The notes: generated by a model from the sequence alone, not told the origin. Positions 23,881 to 35,170 are shown, counted from the first letter of the stretch. The stretch: 64,000 nt of DNA from Aquatica leii (GCA_035610365.1 CM069436.1:87049912-87113911); one strand, 5' to 3'. Made by a program: numbers and translations.

Positions 23881-25735
23881 CTAAAGAGGGGATAGCTCGA
23901 GATCATGATCGCGATTAAAGTTATTGGGGTGTTTGATGATTTCTATGCTCTCTGGGAATTTCCTGTTGAAAAAGAATGGAGATTTGGCAATCACCGAAAC
24001 GTTATCAAAGTCTATCTTGTGGCCTGTAGTAAAATGATGTTCAGCAACCGCAAACTTAGAAATCTGCCTTTTCTTTATACAACGATCATGTTCTGAAATG
24101 CGAATAATGATGGAACGACCGGTTTCACCAATGTAAACTAAACCACATGAACCAGGAATTTGATATACACCTTGAGATGAAAGTGTAGGAAATTTGTCCT
24201 TCGAAAAAAAAAGAATCTGAAAGATTTTGCCTGTCAAGTTGAATATGGGTTTTTAATACCATTATTACGGAGAAGTTTCCCTATTTGATCTGTAACCTTG
24301 TGAATGTAGGGTAAAAAAGCCAATTTTGGATTGGATTCGGAAGTAGAAATGTCCTTATGTAATCGAGTACGTTGATATAGACGACGATTAATAACTCTAT
24401 GAATATCTCGCTTCACATAACCATTGTTCACTAAGGTTCTAGTAAGATGTCGCAGTTCCGAGTCTAGATTCTCAGGTTGGCAAATAGAAAAAGCACGATG
24501 AACTGAAGATTCGATAACAGAACGTTTCTGTGCAGGATGATGAGACGAAGCATGAAGGTATCCGTCCGTATAGGTGGGTTTGCGATAAACAGAATGGCCC
24601 AGAAGTCCGTCGGACTTACGAGTAACAAGAACGTCAGAAATGGAAGAGAACTATTACTTTCGATTTCCATAGTAAATTTGATATCTAAATGATGATTGTT
24701 CAGATGATCAAGAAACTTAGACATTTTGAAATGACCATGAGACCAAACAATAAACGTGTCGTCAACATACGTAAACCAAACTTTAAGTTTTAATATTGAT
24801 GATTCCAAAGCAACCGTTTCAAAGGATTCCATAAAAATGTTAGCTACAACACGTGATAGAGGAGAACCCATAGCAGCATTAGAAACCTATCGTAAAACTT
24901 GTTATCAAATTAGAAGTAAGTTTGGAATAGAAACTTATCAAGAAGAGAATCCAATCTCAAGTCCTTGTCATGTTGAGACAGAATCTGTTTGATGATAATA
25001 AGCGAATCCTTAATAGAAACTTTAGTAAAAAGTTAAGTTTCATCAAAGCTCACGAGAAGATTTTGGGGTTCAAATTTTATAGTTTCTATACGTTGAATAA
25101 AATGCTGAGTGTTGAGGATGTAAGAAGAAGTTTTACCTGTAAATTCGCAAAGAATGTTGGACAAGAACTTAGCTAGCTTGTAGGTAGGAGATTAGATAGT
25201 ACTGACAATAGGTCGAGAGGAAATACCTTGTTTGTGAACTTGTGAAATGGGAAGTCTGTATAGAAGAGTTGGTTTAGAATCCGAAAGTGTAAGTCGACGT
25301 TTAGTTTCATGAGGTAGATTGGAAGATTTGATGATGTGGCTGACTTCACGTCCAATCCTCGAAGTGGGATTACGAGTTAGAAGAGAGTACGTTTCTTCAG
25401 ATAAAATAGAATGGATTTTCGTAACATAATCAATTCGGTTCAAAACGATAGTAGCGTTGCCTTTGTCGGCTGGAAGAACAATAATATCAGGGTTCTTACG
25501 AAGACTTTTCATAGAGTTTCAGAGAATTTTGCGAGTAATAATACGAATGAGATCTGAGATGTGGCAAGGAAGATGTCTTATAGAAGACTCAACAGCACAT
25601 GAAATATCTTCTTTAGAAATACGTTTGGGAGTAACAACAAAATTCAAACCCTTAGATAGCATCGCTTCCTGTTCTAAAGTGAAGGTTAAACTAGATAAAT
25701 TGACAACCGTCTTTAAGGAGTTAGTTGTGGATGAA
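23881..25735 (-). pseudogene. PLE-B reverse transcriptase with GIY-YIG endonuclease
   Basis: One long coding region of about 620 codons, interrupted by a few stops and frameshifts. In order: an N-terminal part with LSSLTFTLEQEAMLSKGLNF (from about 25700), ADKGNATIVL in the fingers (about 25450), YRLPISQVHKQG and PIVSTI, motif A as SFDET followed by a stop and LFTKVSI, motif B MGSPLSRVVANI (from 24871), motif C YVDD (24758-24769), and HSVYRKP-like sequence after the palm in a shifted frame. The C-terminal GIY-YIG domain carries GVYQIPGSCGLVYIGETGR and RISEHDR (24171-24080), ending at 23881. All key RT Asp residues and the GIY/YIG residues remain. It resembles a recently dead PLE more than an ancient one. 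Confidence 0.88.
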
Positions 25736-25749
25736 ACTTTTTCAAGTTT

Positions 25750-25974
25750 ACCGTTTTCTTTCTTACCTTTTCAGAGATTAGAATCTGGCTTGGTTCACAA
25801 ATTGATTACATACCTAATTTTTGAGAAGTTCTTAGTTAGATTTCGGTTGCTTGTTTGAGTTTTTCGATTTATCTCACGCCCTGATGAAGCCCCTTACAAA
25901 AGTGGGCGAAACGTTGGCAACTTCGTTTACAACAATGACATGGTCCAAACCCGGAAGACATTCCTTATCTTAGT
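25750..25974. repeat. PLE-B right inverted terminal repeat
   Basis: Inverted partner of the left repeat. An extra 33 bases follow (25975-26007) containing GACTCCGGCCGTGGAAGCC and CTATTAC before the TSD. The 49-kb copy has the same extension. A copy of the extension, inverted, is seen at 39036-39056. Confidence 0.85.
25881..25912 (+). ncRNA. Hammerhead-ribozyme-like core, PLE-B right repeat
   Basis: Plus-strand order CTGATGA, extra A, stem II sides GCCC and GGGC (4 perfect pairs), GAAACGTTGG. This has the exact conserved CUGANGA and GAAA boxes. An extra A between the first box and stem II departs from the textbook core but recurs in PLE-C, so it seems ancestral. Stem I could form with the 3' extension (GGCCGTGG against CTCACGCC with a bulge), which is inference. 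Confidence 0.6.
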
Positions 25975-26018
25975 ATAGACTCCGGCCGTGGAAGCCTTCG
26001 CTATTACAGAAGATGATG

Positions 26019-27710
26019 TTAGAAAAGACAATCTGGCAGTAAATAGTAGGTACTAAATAGAAGCTATTACAAAAAGATTAGCAAAAAAGCCATAAAGATC
26101 CAATCCTTGTAACCCTTACGTACACAATTATCACAGTATTATTCTTTGTTTACTAATGTTAGGTTTCAGTCAAAACCTAAACGGGATGGTTTCACAAGAT
26201 AACTTTGTCGGTCCTAAGTTAAGAAACAATGCATTACATTAATTAGGTCAGTTCTTAAAGATAGCATTTCAACTTAAAGATTAAAATATTTTATTAAAGC
26301 TTAGGTTATTCACTTTCCAAAACTTCATATGTTTTTAGAACTGTGATTTGCTTGGACTATAAAAAAATCTGAGACAATTGGAAAAAACTAATAAAAAAAT
26401 ACAAGAAAAACATAGATAGAGGTAAACATAACAGCAGCAGTTAAAACACAAAGCTTAAGTACATCGTGGCCAAAAAATGCTACCGACGAAGATGACGATA
26501 CAAATAAAGAAAAACCAAAAAAAAAATTATAATGTTAGGAAAAAACAATCTGGCAAGAAATAGTATTGAATAAAAGTTAGTACAAGAAGAAGACATAAAC
26601 CATTAAACCCTGTAGCAGTTACATATACAACTTTCACAATATTATACGTTTTTTTTTACTAAGGTTTGGTTTCAATCAAAACCTAAAATGGGTGGTGTCT
26701 ATTAGAGATTACATTACATTAATTAGATCAGTTCTTAAAGATAAACACTTCAACTTAAAGGTTAAAGTATTTCATTAGAGGTCAGGTTATTCAGTTTCTA
26801 AAATTCCATCTGTTTTCAGAATTATGATTTGCTTGTACTATAAGAAAACATCTGAGACAAGTAGAGAACAAAAGCTAATAAAAAAATATAAAAAAACATG
26901 GGTAGAGCAAAACATAGCAGCAATCAAAACTCAAAGGTTGTGCACAGAGTGAGAAAAATCTGTTATCGACGAAGATGACAGTACAAGTAAAGAAAATACA
27001 AAAAAAGATCAATCGTTTACGTAGCAAATAATTTATCTAGTACCCCTACATATACAACCATCATACTTTGTTTACTAAAGTTTGGTTTCAGTTAAAACCT
27101 AAAAAGGATGTTTTCTTGTAGAGATATTTCACAACATAACTTTGTCTACCCTAAGTTGAGAACAGTTGCTTTATCTGAATTAGATCAGTTCTTTAAGATA
27201 AACACTTCAACTTAAAAATTAAAATATTTCATTAAAGTTCAGGTTATTCAGTTTCCAAAATTCTATCTGTTTTGAGAACTATGATTTGCTTGTACTATAA
27301 AAAAATCTGAAGCAAGTGGAGAAGAATGGCCAATTAAAAAATACTTTTAGTTGTATTGGGTGGAGCAAAACATAACAGCCGCAATTAAAACTCAAAAGTT
27401 ATACACAGAGTGACAAAAAAAATTATAAACGAAGATGACAGTACAAGTAAAGAAAAGTAAAAAAAAAGATCAATCGAGAACGTAGCAAAAAACTTACCCT
27501 TACATATACAACTATCTCAGTATCATACTTTGTCTACTAAGGTTTGGTTTTAGTCAAAACCTAAAAAGGGTGGCTTCTATGAGAAATATTTCACAAGATA
27601 ATTTTGCGGCCCCTAAGTCGAGAACCGTTGCATTACATGAATTTGGTCGGTTCTTAAAGGTAAACACTTCAATTTATAGATTAAAATATTTCGCTGGAGT
27701 TGTTCCAAAA
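26019..27710. repeat. Repeat array E, 460-480-bp tandem monomers
   Basis: Landmark GACGAAGATGAC or its variant lies at 26485, 26968 and 27428 (steps 483 and 460). The landmark TTGGTTTCAGTCAAAACCTAAA or variants lies near 26162, 26672, 27085 and 27545. Each unit includes TCAGTTTCCAAAATTC- and GATTTGCTTGTACTATA-like blocks. About three and a half monomers are present, 75-85 percent alike by eye. The first monomer is the one split by PLE-B. No frame is conserved across the short monomers. Confidence 0.8.
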
Positions 27711-29904
27711 TTAGTAATTGTGTTATTTATTCACAGACCTTCAGATTAATCAGATACTTTTTATTCATAAACTATTCTATCACTCTTTTCCACGTACGAT
27801 TGTCTAAAAAAAATAAAGAAAACTTCTAAATCTTCAACCCACGACGAAGTTAAGCTCCCTTGTAGAAATTTATCAATAGTTAGTTAAGCGTTATTCAAAT
27901 TGGATTAAAGATTAAACCCCTTGAAACCTCGGCAAACACAAATATCGACATTTTCCCTATTTTCAACATTTATTCATTACTGCTAGAATATGATAATAAA
28001 TCCCCTTTACATCTACGTTTTCCTTGCGTTCGAGTGATAACGTTAACACCTAACGTTTGGTATTTGCAATAAAGCGCTCGTATCCCTCATACCAAAATTC
28101 AATTAAGACATATTGCGTATCTTCGAAAGAACTTTCTTATAAGGCATAATATAAATCTACAATGTTTACACGAATTAATTCATAAGCCGATTAATCGATC
28201 ATTTTTATTTCGCATGCGTTTTTGGCGCAAGGCATTACAATAAATAATCACAAAATTTGGATTAATAGCAATTAGTATGAACCACAGCAGTGTATTAGAG
28301 AGTAGATATGCGTGTATTTGGTTGTAAAAGGGGTGGCGGTAACTATCTTCCCTTTTTGGTAATTAAAAGATGAATTGAAGGGCATCGTCCAGTGGACCAG
28401 CTAACTGACATGTGTCCTTGCGTTGCATTATATGAATTACTACATTCCCTTTGTGTATGTATGCATTTGTGTTCAAACACTAAACGTTAAAAAACGGGTT
28501 AAAGGGGACGTCGAGAAAATTGAAACTGCACGAGAAAAAATGAATGAAAGTAAACAAAGCTATCTCTGACAATGCGATGGCTTGTTTGTTTTCGGCGTCG
28601 TGTTGTCGATGTACATAAAAAAGCGAAATGGCCATTATGTTTCAATTATTTGGTAACAGTTTCACTTCCCTGAACTACTCCTCACTATTCTGCTACATTT
28701 AATAATAAAAAAAAGTTGTGTAATGGCGTAACCGTAAAGAAGATCGTTTGGATGTAAGCCAGACTCGCTGCAACGCCCATACATAAACATAAATTTACAA
28801 ATGTCTCGAAGAATTATTATCCAAGCATATATTTATAATTATTCTTTTTTTAAATTGCTTATTACTGTAACGAGCACACCGTAAAATGTTTAATTGATGA
28901 ATACGATATTTCAGTAGGTTATATAGAAACCTACACAGAATACGTAATGTAAAAATGCAAATAAATTTTGTTATTCCACTTGTCCTACATCAATCAAATA
29001 TATAAATTTATGTAGAATATGTCCACATTCTACAATATGTCTATTCGTTTTGCGCTTCTGTGGTCTTAGTGTCCAGTTCCCTTTTCCATTAAACTCAAAT
29101 TTTGTCTTTCTCTTACTTTTCATTTCGTCTAATTATATAGGATTGAAATCATTTTACTATGTCTCCATCTAATCATTTGAATTGAGTTTCAATTTATTTT
29201 CACGCTTCGTCATAGTTCAGATGCATGGTTTATATATTTTCTTAGACTCGTTTTTATCGATACACTCTTAATTTTTGTTCTTTGCTTCTTCAACGATTTG
29301 ATGGTCTCACACTGTAATGTAAAAAATATAAATCAAAACCTCAAGTGAACAATTAGGAATCTTAAATTAACCGAAAATGCAGTACCCAACTCTCGGTATC
29401 TCAAAGCAGATGTCATCTAGCAATTGCTCAGCAACACATTGTTTTAAAGCAACAAAACGTTGCTAAAATGTCTTAAATAACACGTTCCGGTGACGCTACA
29501 GCCAGTTTTTTAGTTTCCAAATAAGTAAAATGCTTCATGAAATTAAAGACACGCAGAACGTCGGTATTAAATACAATGAAATTGATGTAAAAATTCAAAA
29601 AATATTTTCATGAATTAATTTTACTCTAACTTGAATGCTGGATAGATGGACTTAGCAGACCAGCAGCCTTTGTAAACAGTCCGGATCATAGAGAAGAATT
29701 GGGAAACAAAACGTTAGTCCAGTTTCACAAAAAGCCTATAAACGGCAAAATTCTCAGAAGAGAAGCTCGAAACCACAAGAAAAAATTAAAACAAAGATAA
29801 ATATAGTAACTATCACAAGAACTAAAACGAAGACGATAAGTGAAAAAAGAGAAGAGTTAGTTATGATAGAATTGAGTATCAACAAATAAAAAAGGTAAAA
29901 GAAT
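27711..29904. other. AT-rich intergenic DNA
   Basis: No gene or element recognised. A modest CpG-bearing patch lies at 28570-28630. The last 250 bases (29650-29900) are A-rich and lead into PLE-A copy 2. Confidence 0.5.
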
Positions 29905-29952
29905 TTTCCATTCTGAATAACTCCCGTGTTGTCGTTATCACACAAACTGAGC

Positions 29953-29983
29953 TTTCGTTACATGCCGCAGTGGACATATTCAG
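29953..29983 (-). ncRNA. Degenerate hammerhead-like core, PLE-A copy 2
   Basis: Minus-strand order CTGAATA, stem-like GTCCAC and ATGTAAC, then GAAAGC. The first box has lost its invariant G (CTGAAGA expected). It complements the defects in copy 1. Confidence 0.4.
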
Positions 29984-30099
29984 AGCCCAAAATAAACTGA
30001 TTGATTGCGCCGTGAAGTCTCGCTTTTATCGACCGGCCTCCAATTGATAAAACTGGTTTCCAAATCTCCGGTAAAGATAATCTAGAATCTCGGTTAATA

Positions 30100-30381
30100 T
30101 TAAAAAGATTTCATTTTTCGTTGACAGTAATTAAAAACATTCGCCAAAATTCTAGTGTTTTTAAACATAATTTGATGATACGTTTCTAGGATGTGTTCCG
30201 CCACCGCTGACTTCAACGATTGTTTAAGACGACTACACCGTTGATGCTTTTTAATACGAATTCCCACGGTTCTACCTGTTTCTTCTATGTAAGCACGATC
30301 ACAAGAGCACATATAAACATCATCAGATTGAAAAGGAATAACGTCCTTCACTGGATTTAAGAGTTGAAAACCAAGTAACAA
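30100..30381 (-). pseudogene. PLE-A copy 2 GIY-YIG domain
   Basis: It reads DVYMCSCDRAYIEETGRTVG and RIKKHQRC, then SAVAEHILETYHQIMF. The domain is complete in length where copy 1 is deleted. The YIG motif has become YIE, a replacement of the invariant Gly, so the enzyme should be dead even without the frameshift that separates it from the RT frame. Confidence 0.82.
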
Positions 30382-30760
30382 TGTTGTGTTTCGACATCAT
30401 TTTTCCTATACGATCCATGGTACCTTTGCCAGAGGGTAGATAAGCGATAGACACTGGTTGGCACATAGATTTCGCTGTTACTATCGGTTTTGCAGACGTA
30501 AATTTTGTAATAGATTGTTCAATATTTTTTCTATTGTAATTCTTTGCGACTAACACCTTGGTTAGATAATTTAACTCTTTTTGAAGATTAAGGTGTTGAC
30601 TTAAGAAAACAGATCTGTACACCAAAGAATTCACTACTGATAATTTCTGAAAAGGATGATGATAAGACAATTCATTTAAATATCTATCTGTATGGGTAGA
30701 TTTTCGATAAACCAAATGTGATAATGAACCATCTTTATTTGGATTACCCAAAACGTCCAT
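30382..30760 (-). pseudogene. PLE-A copy 2 RT C-terminal part
   Basis: The frame 30760-30323 reads MDVLGNPNKDGSLSHLVYRK and then STHTDRYLNELSYHHPFQK, the post-palm PLE signature, followed by the thumb region. It closely parallels 9110-9452. The shift into the nuclease frame occurs near 30380. Confidence 0.82.
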
Positions 30761-30879
30761 AAATGGTAAAAAAGAGTTTTTTCTAATTCCGTATGTACTA
30801 AAAGAGGTAAAGTCAGATATTTATATGATAAAGATACGTTAAAAATGAGGCCCTAAAACACAAAGAAAAATAATAAATG

Positions 30880-31330
30880 ACACCATAAAGAAATGTCTAA
30901 AAATGATAGTAATTAAAGATTTAAATAGTAAAGTAGGCAAATTTATAATGAATAAAACAGAAAAAAGACTTAGAAAAACGCTAATGAGTAATTATATGAA
31001 AACTTAGAATAAGCATAGCTACAACCTTTTTCCAATCCAAACATCAACACACGTACACTAAGAAACAAACTTCAAAAAAGTATGATTGTTAAGTACAAAA
31101 CGATAAAGAAGCTACATACTAGCAGTACAAGTTTTGATCTTTACATTATGTATGTAGAACTTATACAGAAATTCAGCAAACGGCAAATTAGGTGCACCTA
31201 AAGATATAAACTCAGCAAACAAACAAAGGAATCGTAACAGAAGAAAAAATACACAAAGCAATCAGAAAACTAAAAAAAACAGAAAACCTCCGTTGGTAGT
31301 ATTTGATTCCTCCGTCCTTTTCTTCCGGTA
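30880..31330 (+). pseudogene. LINE 5' half: endonuclease remnant and RT approach
   Basis: IVIKDLNSKVGKF (about 30905) resembles the GDFNAKVG block of AP-type LINE endonucleases, with the invariant Asp present but GDF altered. Later, GIVTEEKIHKAIRKLKKTEN (from about 31225) resembles the segment just before RT motif 1. The RT continues in the same orientation at 33253-33700, so both are probably halves of one LINE separated by later insertions. Confidence 0.5.
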
Positions 31331-31599
31331 ATAAATGCATTTTGACACGCAAACTAAAAATGCTCAGTTAAACTTGAAAAAAGAATCGTAAAACATCCGC
31401 TTATTTAACGGCATAACACAAACGAAAATTCAATCGATGATTGTGGAAGAATCGCTGAGGTATGATGTACATTTATGTTTTACGGTTAGAATTAATTTTC
31501 TTTTCTACTTTCTAGGTTTTATTTACTGCCAACTAAATTCAAGAATTAAATTAATTACCGTTACTTGATAAATGCAAACATTTAGTTGCTGCTACTTGC

Positions 31600-32391
31600 T
31601 GAATTTAAGGATTTATTTACTGTTACCTATAAATGCAACCGTTTACTATTACCTACTGAATTGGGAAGTCGATTCCTTAATATTCTTCGTTGGTGAAATA
31701 CCTCGAATAATTGAAGCATAATATGTTAATGAGAAAGCTACCGAGACCTCGCTTTTGAAGTTTTTATCAACACACCTGTTCTGCATTCAGATTTAATTTC
31801 AAAATCAAAGAAATTGGAAATTTAGCGCACCTCGTGTATTAGTTTTGGTATCACATGTACTCGACTCAGCCCTAGATGTGATACCACGGCAATATACTTA
31901 TTATTTGTTTTACAGCTTTCAGGGATGTTTATAACGTTACTAGCGCTTGCAACAGTTTAAACGATAAGTACTCGTTTACTTTCTTAGTAACATTAGTGTC
32001 GATCGTATGTACAATTGTTATCACAAGTAGTCCACTCCTTATCTATGGTTCAAATTATTTAAGCTCGAGGCTTGACTGGCTATGTGCCTTCCTTTCCAGT
32101 TTATATAAATTTTAAACATTCAATTTTAGTATAACTTTTGCTACTCAATGATTTAGTATACCTATAATAAGATTCAATATCTTATTAAATCACTGTAATT
32201 ACTAATTATAATCAATACATCAAATATAACTAAATTTTATTAAATACTTTATCCACCTCACTCTCCGATCTCCGAGATGCCTTTGCCTTTCTTTGCTGTG
32301 GATTAAGTTACAGGCAATTGATCGCACTTCAGCCGAGTGCACGTACAAGTTTAGAACGCCTTAACGCGCAGAGCTTGTATTTACGGTAACA
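31600..32391 (+). repeat. LTR-B solo LTR, copy 3 (start uncertain)
   Basis: It ends TTTACGGTAACA at 32391, the family end. It holds ACACCTGTTC near 31770, TTAGCGCACCTCGT near 31825 and CACTCTCCGATCTCCGAGATGCC near 32263, all matching other copies in the same order. It starts somewhere between 31340 and 31620; TGTTACC at about 31616 is one candidate. It interrupts a LINE. Confidence 0.5.
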
Positions 32392-32528
32392 ACTGATAAC
32401 ACCGTTCAAAAAATTATTTTAAACTAAAAAGTCCCAGATATATAAAGAAGAAGCATAATAACTCCATACTAAGATAAGAACGTCTTCCGGGTTTGAACCG
32501 TGTCATTGTTGTAACCGAAGTTGCCAAC

Positions 32529-32560
32529 GTTTCGCCCACTTTCGTAAGCGGCTTCATCAG
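32529..32560 (-). ncRNA. Hammerhead-ribozyme-like core, 32-kb PLE-B
   Basis: Minus-strand order CTGATGA, A, GCCG, loop, GTGGGC, GAAACG. The conserved boxes are intact. Stem II keeps only three pairs because of one substitution. Confidence 0.52.
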
Positions 32561-32879
32561 GGCGTGATAGAAATCGAAGAACTCAAACAAGCAACCGAAA
32601 TCTAACTAAAAACTTCTCAAAAGTTAGGTAATCAACTTGTGAACCAAGCCAGATTCTAAACTCTGAAAAGGTAAGAAAGAAAACGATAAACTTGAAAAAG
32701 CAAACGAAAATCTAAAGAACCACTACAGAGTTAGGTAATCAACTTGTGTTTTAAAAAAAATAGTCTCCGTATATAAAGAAGAACTATCGTCATGGCTGGT
32801 TAAGCTTGACTCTGATTGGGTTACGGTTGAGAGAGGGCGTGTTTTGGATAAAGGACTAATGACCGGGAACCAAACAGGG

Positions 32880-33250
32880 GCTAGCTCGAAACCATGACCA
32901 CAATTAGAGTTATTGAGGTGTTTGATGCTTTGTATGTTCTCTCGAAATTTCCGGTTAAAAAAGAATTGAGATTTAGCAATCACTGAAACATTATCAAAAT
33001 CTATCTTGTGACCTGTAGTGAAATGATGTTTAGCAACCTTATACAATGCTCATGTTCCGAAATGCGAGTAATGACGAAACGACCGGTCTCACCAATGTAG
33101 ACTTAACCACATAAACAAGGAATTTGGTATACACCTTGAGATGAAAATGTAGGAAATTTGTCCTTGGAAGAAGGAAGATTCTGAGAGATTTTGCCTGTCG
33201 AGTTGAAAATGGGTTTGATACCATTCTTACGAAGAAGTTTCCCGATTTGA
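32880..33250 (-). pseudogene. PLE-B truncated GIY-YIG domain
   Basis: The frame 33046-32723 reads VAKHHFTTGHKIDFDNVSVI and continues to HGFELAPVW, matching the C-terminal half of the nuclease in the 23-kb copy. The YIG half lies upstream at about 33050-33160 in other frames with a stop inside. It is non-functional. Confidence 0.8.
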
Positions 33251-33252
33251 TG

Positions 33253-33700
33253 GAACTATCCGTATTGTAAATACGCCAAAAAACTAGATTTAATAAAGCT
33301 ACATCAAAATCAACACCTGAATAAGAACGACACAACTTGTATAAAAACAAACCAAGGATTAACTGAGAACGTACCTACAATGATAGGAATCCGATAAAAA
33401 CGCAAGATGAACCCAATCCTGTTCAATTTAATAATAAACATTCTACAAACTGTTACGGAAGTTAATGTCGAATACATAATGGAACGCTGATGACACAATA
33501 GAGAACGAAGATAATTTGCAACAACTGAACAGATTTTAAAAAGCCAACAAAAATACAACATGCTGATATCAGCAGGGAAGGCAAAAACAATGATTATATC
33601 AGGAGAATCGAACAGATGTAAATTGGCAATATATGACAAACCGAGGACAAACCAATCCAACAAAATATGGAATTTAACTATTTAAAAACCAAAATATAAA
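33253..33700 (+). pseudogene. LINE 3' half: RT palm
   Basis: NPILFNLIINI (about 33410-33440) resembles RT motif B downstream sequence. NADDTIENEDNLQQLNRF (33483-33536) is motif C with Tyr changed to Asn. After a frameshift, NMLISAGKAKTMIISGES follows (about 33560-33610), then CKLAIYDK. This is the RT of an insect LINE with AP-type endonuclease; I do not assign the clade. It ends before the gypsy LTR at 33779. Confidence 0.65.
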
Positions 33701-33778
33701 ATTTTAAAAACCCACACCAAGCAGTTCGAGCACAAGCAAACGAAACTGCAAGCAATTCTGGTTGCCAGAAATAGCAAG

Positions 33779-34008
33779 TGTGGCGACCTAACTTTTTAAT
33801 CATTTATTTGTTTATGATTTCATTAAGTAGCATATGCATAGACGCACATTCCATTTTAGTCTAAACAGTTTAACGTAAATTATCATTAAGTGAGTAGTTT
33901 TTACGCAAACTTTTCCAGTATAATGTAACATTGTATTCTAAAACGTTCTGATAAACAAACTCATTACGCAATAAGCACATGTTGCCAAAGTGGCACATGA
34001 TGCCAAAG
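33779..34008 (+). repeat. CsRn1-type 5' LTR
   Basis: About 230 bp. The first 80 bases align with 35265-35345. The end is placed just before the primer binding site; no CA end is obvious. The start TGTGGCGA is typical of the group. Confidence 0.7.
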
Positions 34009-34024
34009 TGGTGATTCCGACGTG
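34009..34024 (+). other. Primer binding site, tRNA-Trp type
   Basis: TGGTGATTCCGACGTG differs by two bases from TGGTGACCCCGACGTG, the complement of a tRNA-Trp 3' end used by CsRn1-group elements. It lies directly after the 5' LTR. Confidence 0.7.
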
Positions 34025-34104
34025 ATCAAAAATCCGATATAATCACCACCGTAGTGACAAAGCTCCTGTTACCAAACTAGCACATGACGCCGCTATTGTA
34101 CAAT

Positions 34105-35170
34105 TTTCGACATTCGTCAGTCATACAAATAAAGCGTTATCGCAGATGCACTGTCCCGTGTTAACAACATCAAAACGCCTAATCAATTTTCCCAAACTCG
34201 CCAAACCACAAAGACACGACGAAGATTTGCAAGCGCATCTACGATCCGAAAGTTTATTGCAGCTTAAAGAAGTAACATTTCCAAACCCCGACATAGCCGT
34301 CTACTGCGATTTCTCTACAACTGCTTGCCCTTTCGTTCTAAAAACTAACCACCGACAAGTTTTTGATGCCAATCACGGTTTGGCATATTCAAGAGTACAA
34401 GCTACAAGTTCTCAAACAGCGCTACGTCTAGACATCCATCAATGTTGACTGCAAACATGTATCCAGTCCAGCGTTCAAAAGTTACACGACACACAACCGC
34501 ACCCACTGCAACAATCTAACTTTCAACTATCCGTTTCAAATATGTCCACTAAGACATCGTAAGGCTACTTCCAATTTCCGAAGACAAATGCTACTGTCTT
34601 ACATGTATCAATAGATTGGTCCGAAACTTATACCAACGGAAACATTAAAGTCAATATCGTCGCTTGCACTTTTACACCTTTACGCTTAACCACGGACCAA
34701 GGTCGACAATTTCTATCTTTGTTCTTCAATCAACTTGATCAACTTATGGGTACTAAACATCTAGGAACAACAGCTTACTTTCCACAAGCAACTGGTAATG
34801 TAGAATGTTTCCATCGACAATTAAAGGCAGCGATTCTATGTCACAAAATGCAACAATGAAATTTTGCCATCAATTTTATTTGAAGTTCGTGGGACAATTT
34901 AAAGTTTTCCAAAGCTGAACTCGTCCATGATGCACCTATACATCTTTCTCGTAAATTTCTTACACCTAGAATAACTAATTTAGGTTTCGACCCTGTTAGT
35001 TTCGTTAAATAATTACGACAGCATTTTTACGATCTACGCTCAGTAGCAACAACTAACTATTTGCAGCATCAAACGTTTATTCTTAAAAACATGGCTACGA
35101 CTACAGAAGTTTCATTGTCAACATTCGAGGCCACTAGCCAAACTATGTAGTGCAACAGAACCACACGCAA
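34105..35170 (+). pseudogene. CsRn1-type pol: RNase H end and integrase
   Basis: The integrase joins element DNA to the genome. The RNase H end is visible as IADALSRVNNI (about 34142-34174). The frame 34146-34448 gives DEDLQAHLRSESLLQLKEVT, the linker before the zinc-binding region. After frameshifts come QRSKVTRHTTAPTAT (about 34470), LLPISEDKCYCLTCINRL (about 34567-34620), TTDQGRQFLSLFF with the second catalytic Asp (about 34695), and TAYFPQATGNVECFHRQLKA with the catalytic Glu (about 34765-34830). Then come AELVHDAP and FVK. At least six frame breaks exist, so it is dead. Confidence 0.8.

Larger units (their letters stand above)
23458..26007 (-). mobile_element. Penelope-like element PLE-B, nearly full length
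   Basis: A 2.55-kb insertion with RT and GIY-YIG coding sequence on the minus strand, flanked by inverted terminal repeats (23460-23690 and 25750-25974). The sequence AGAAGATGATG lies exactly at both outer edges (23447-23457 and 26008-26018), an 11-bp target-site duplication. The surrounding DNA reads as one monomer of repeat E when the element is removed. Relatives lie at 32468-33252 and 49066-49655, with a terminal fragment at 39036-39122. It has only a handful of stops and frameshifts and is the best preserved retroelement of the window. Confidence 0.88.
29905..30800 (-). mobile_element. Penelope-like element PLE-A, copy 2 (5' truncated)
   Basis: Same family as 8944-9892 but on the opposite strand. 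Order on the minus strand: end of the RT (30760-30382), GIY-YIG domain (30381-30100) and pLTR (about 30060-29905). The copy is truncated within the RT upstream of HSVYRKP-like sequence and lacks motif C. No TSD was found. Confidence 0.8.
32468..33252 (-). mobile_element. Penelope-like element PLE-B, 5'-truncated copy
   Basis: It begins ACTAAGATAAG at exactly the terminal base of the other PLE-B copies. It includes one terminal repeat, the GIY-YIG end and the linker, and stops abruptly at 33252 within the RT/nuclease linker. Identity to 23458-24260 is about 90 percent by eye. The opposite terminal repeat is absent. This is a typical 5' truncation during target-primed copying. Confidence 0.85.

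Noticed and set aside
25457..25858. 133-codon plus-strand frame
   Set aside because: Antisense of the PLE-B N-terminal coding region and terminal repeat; the minus strand gives the sensible protein.
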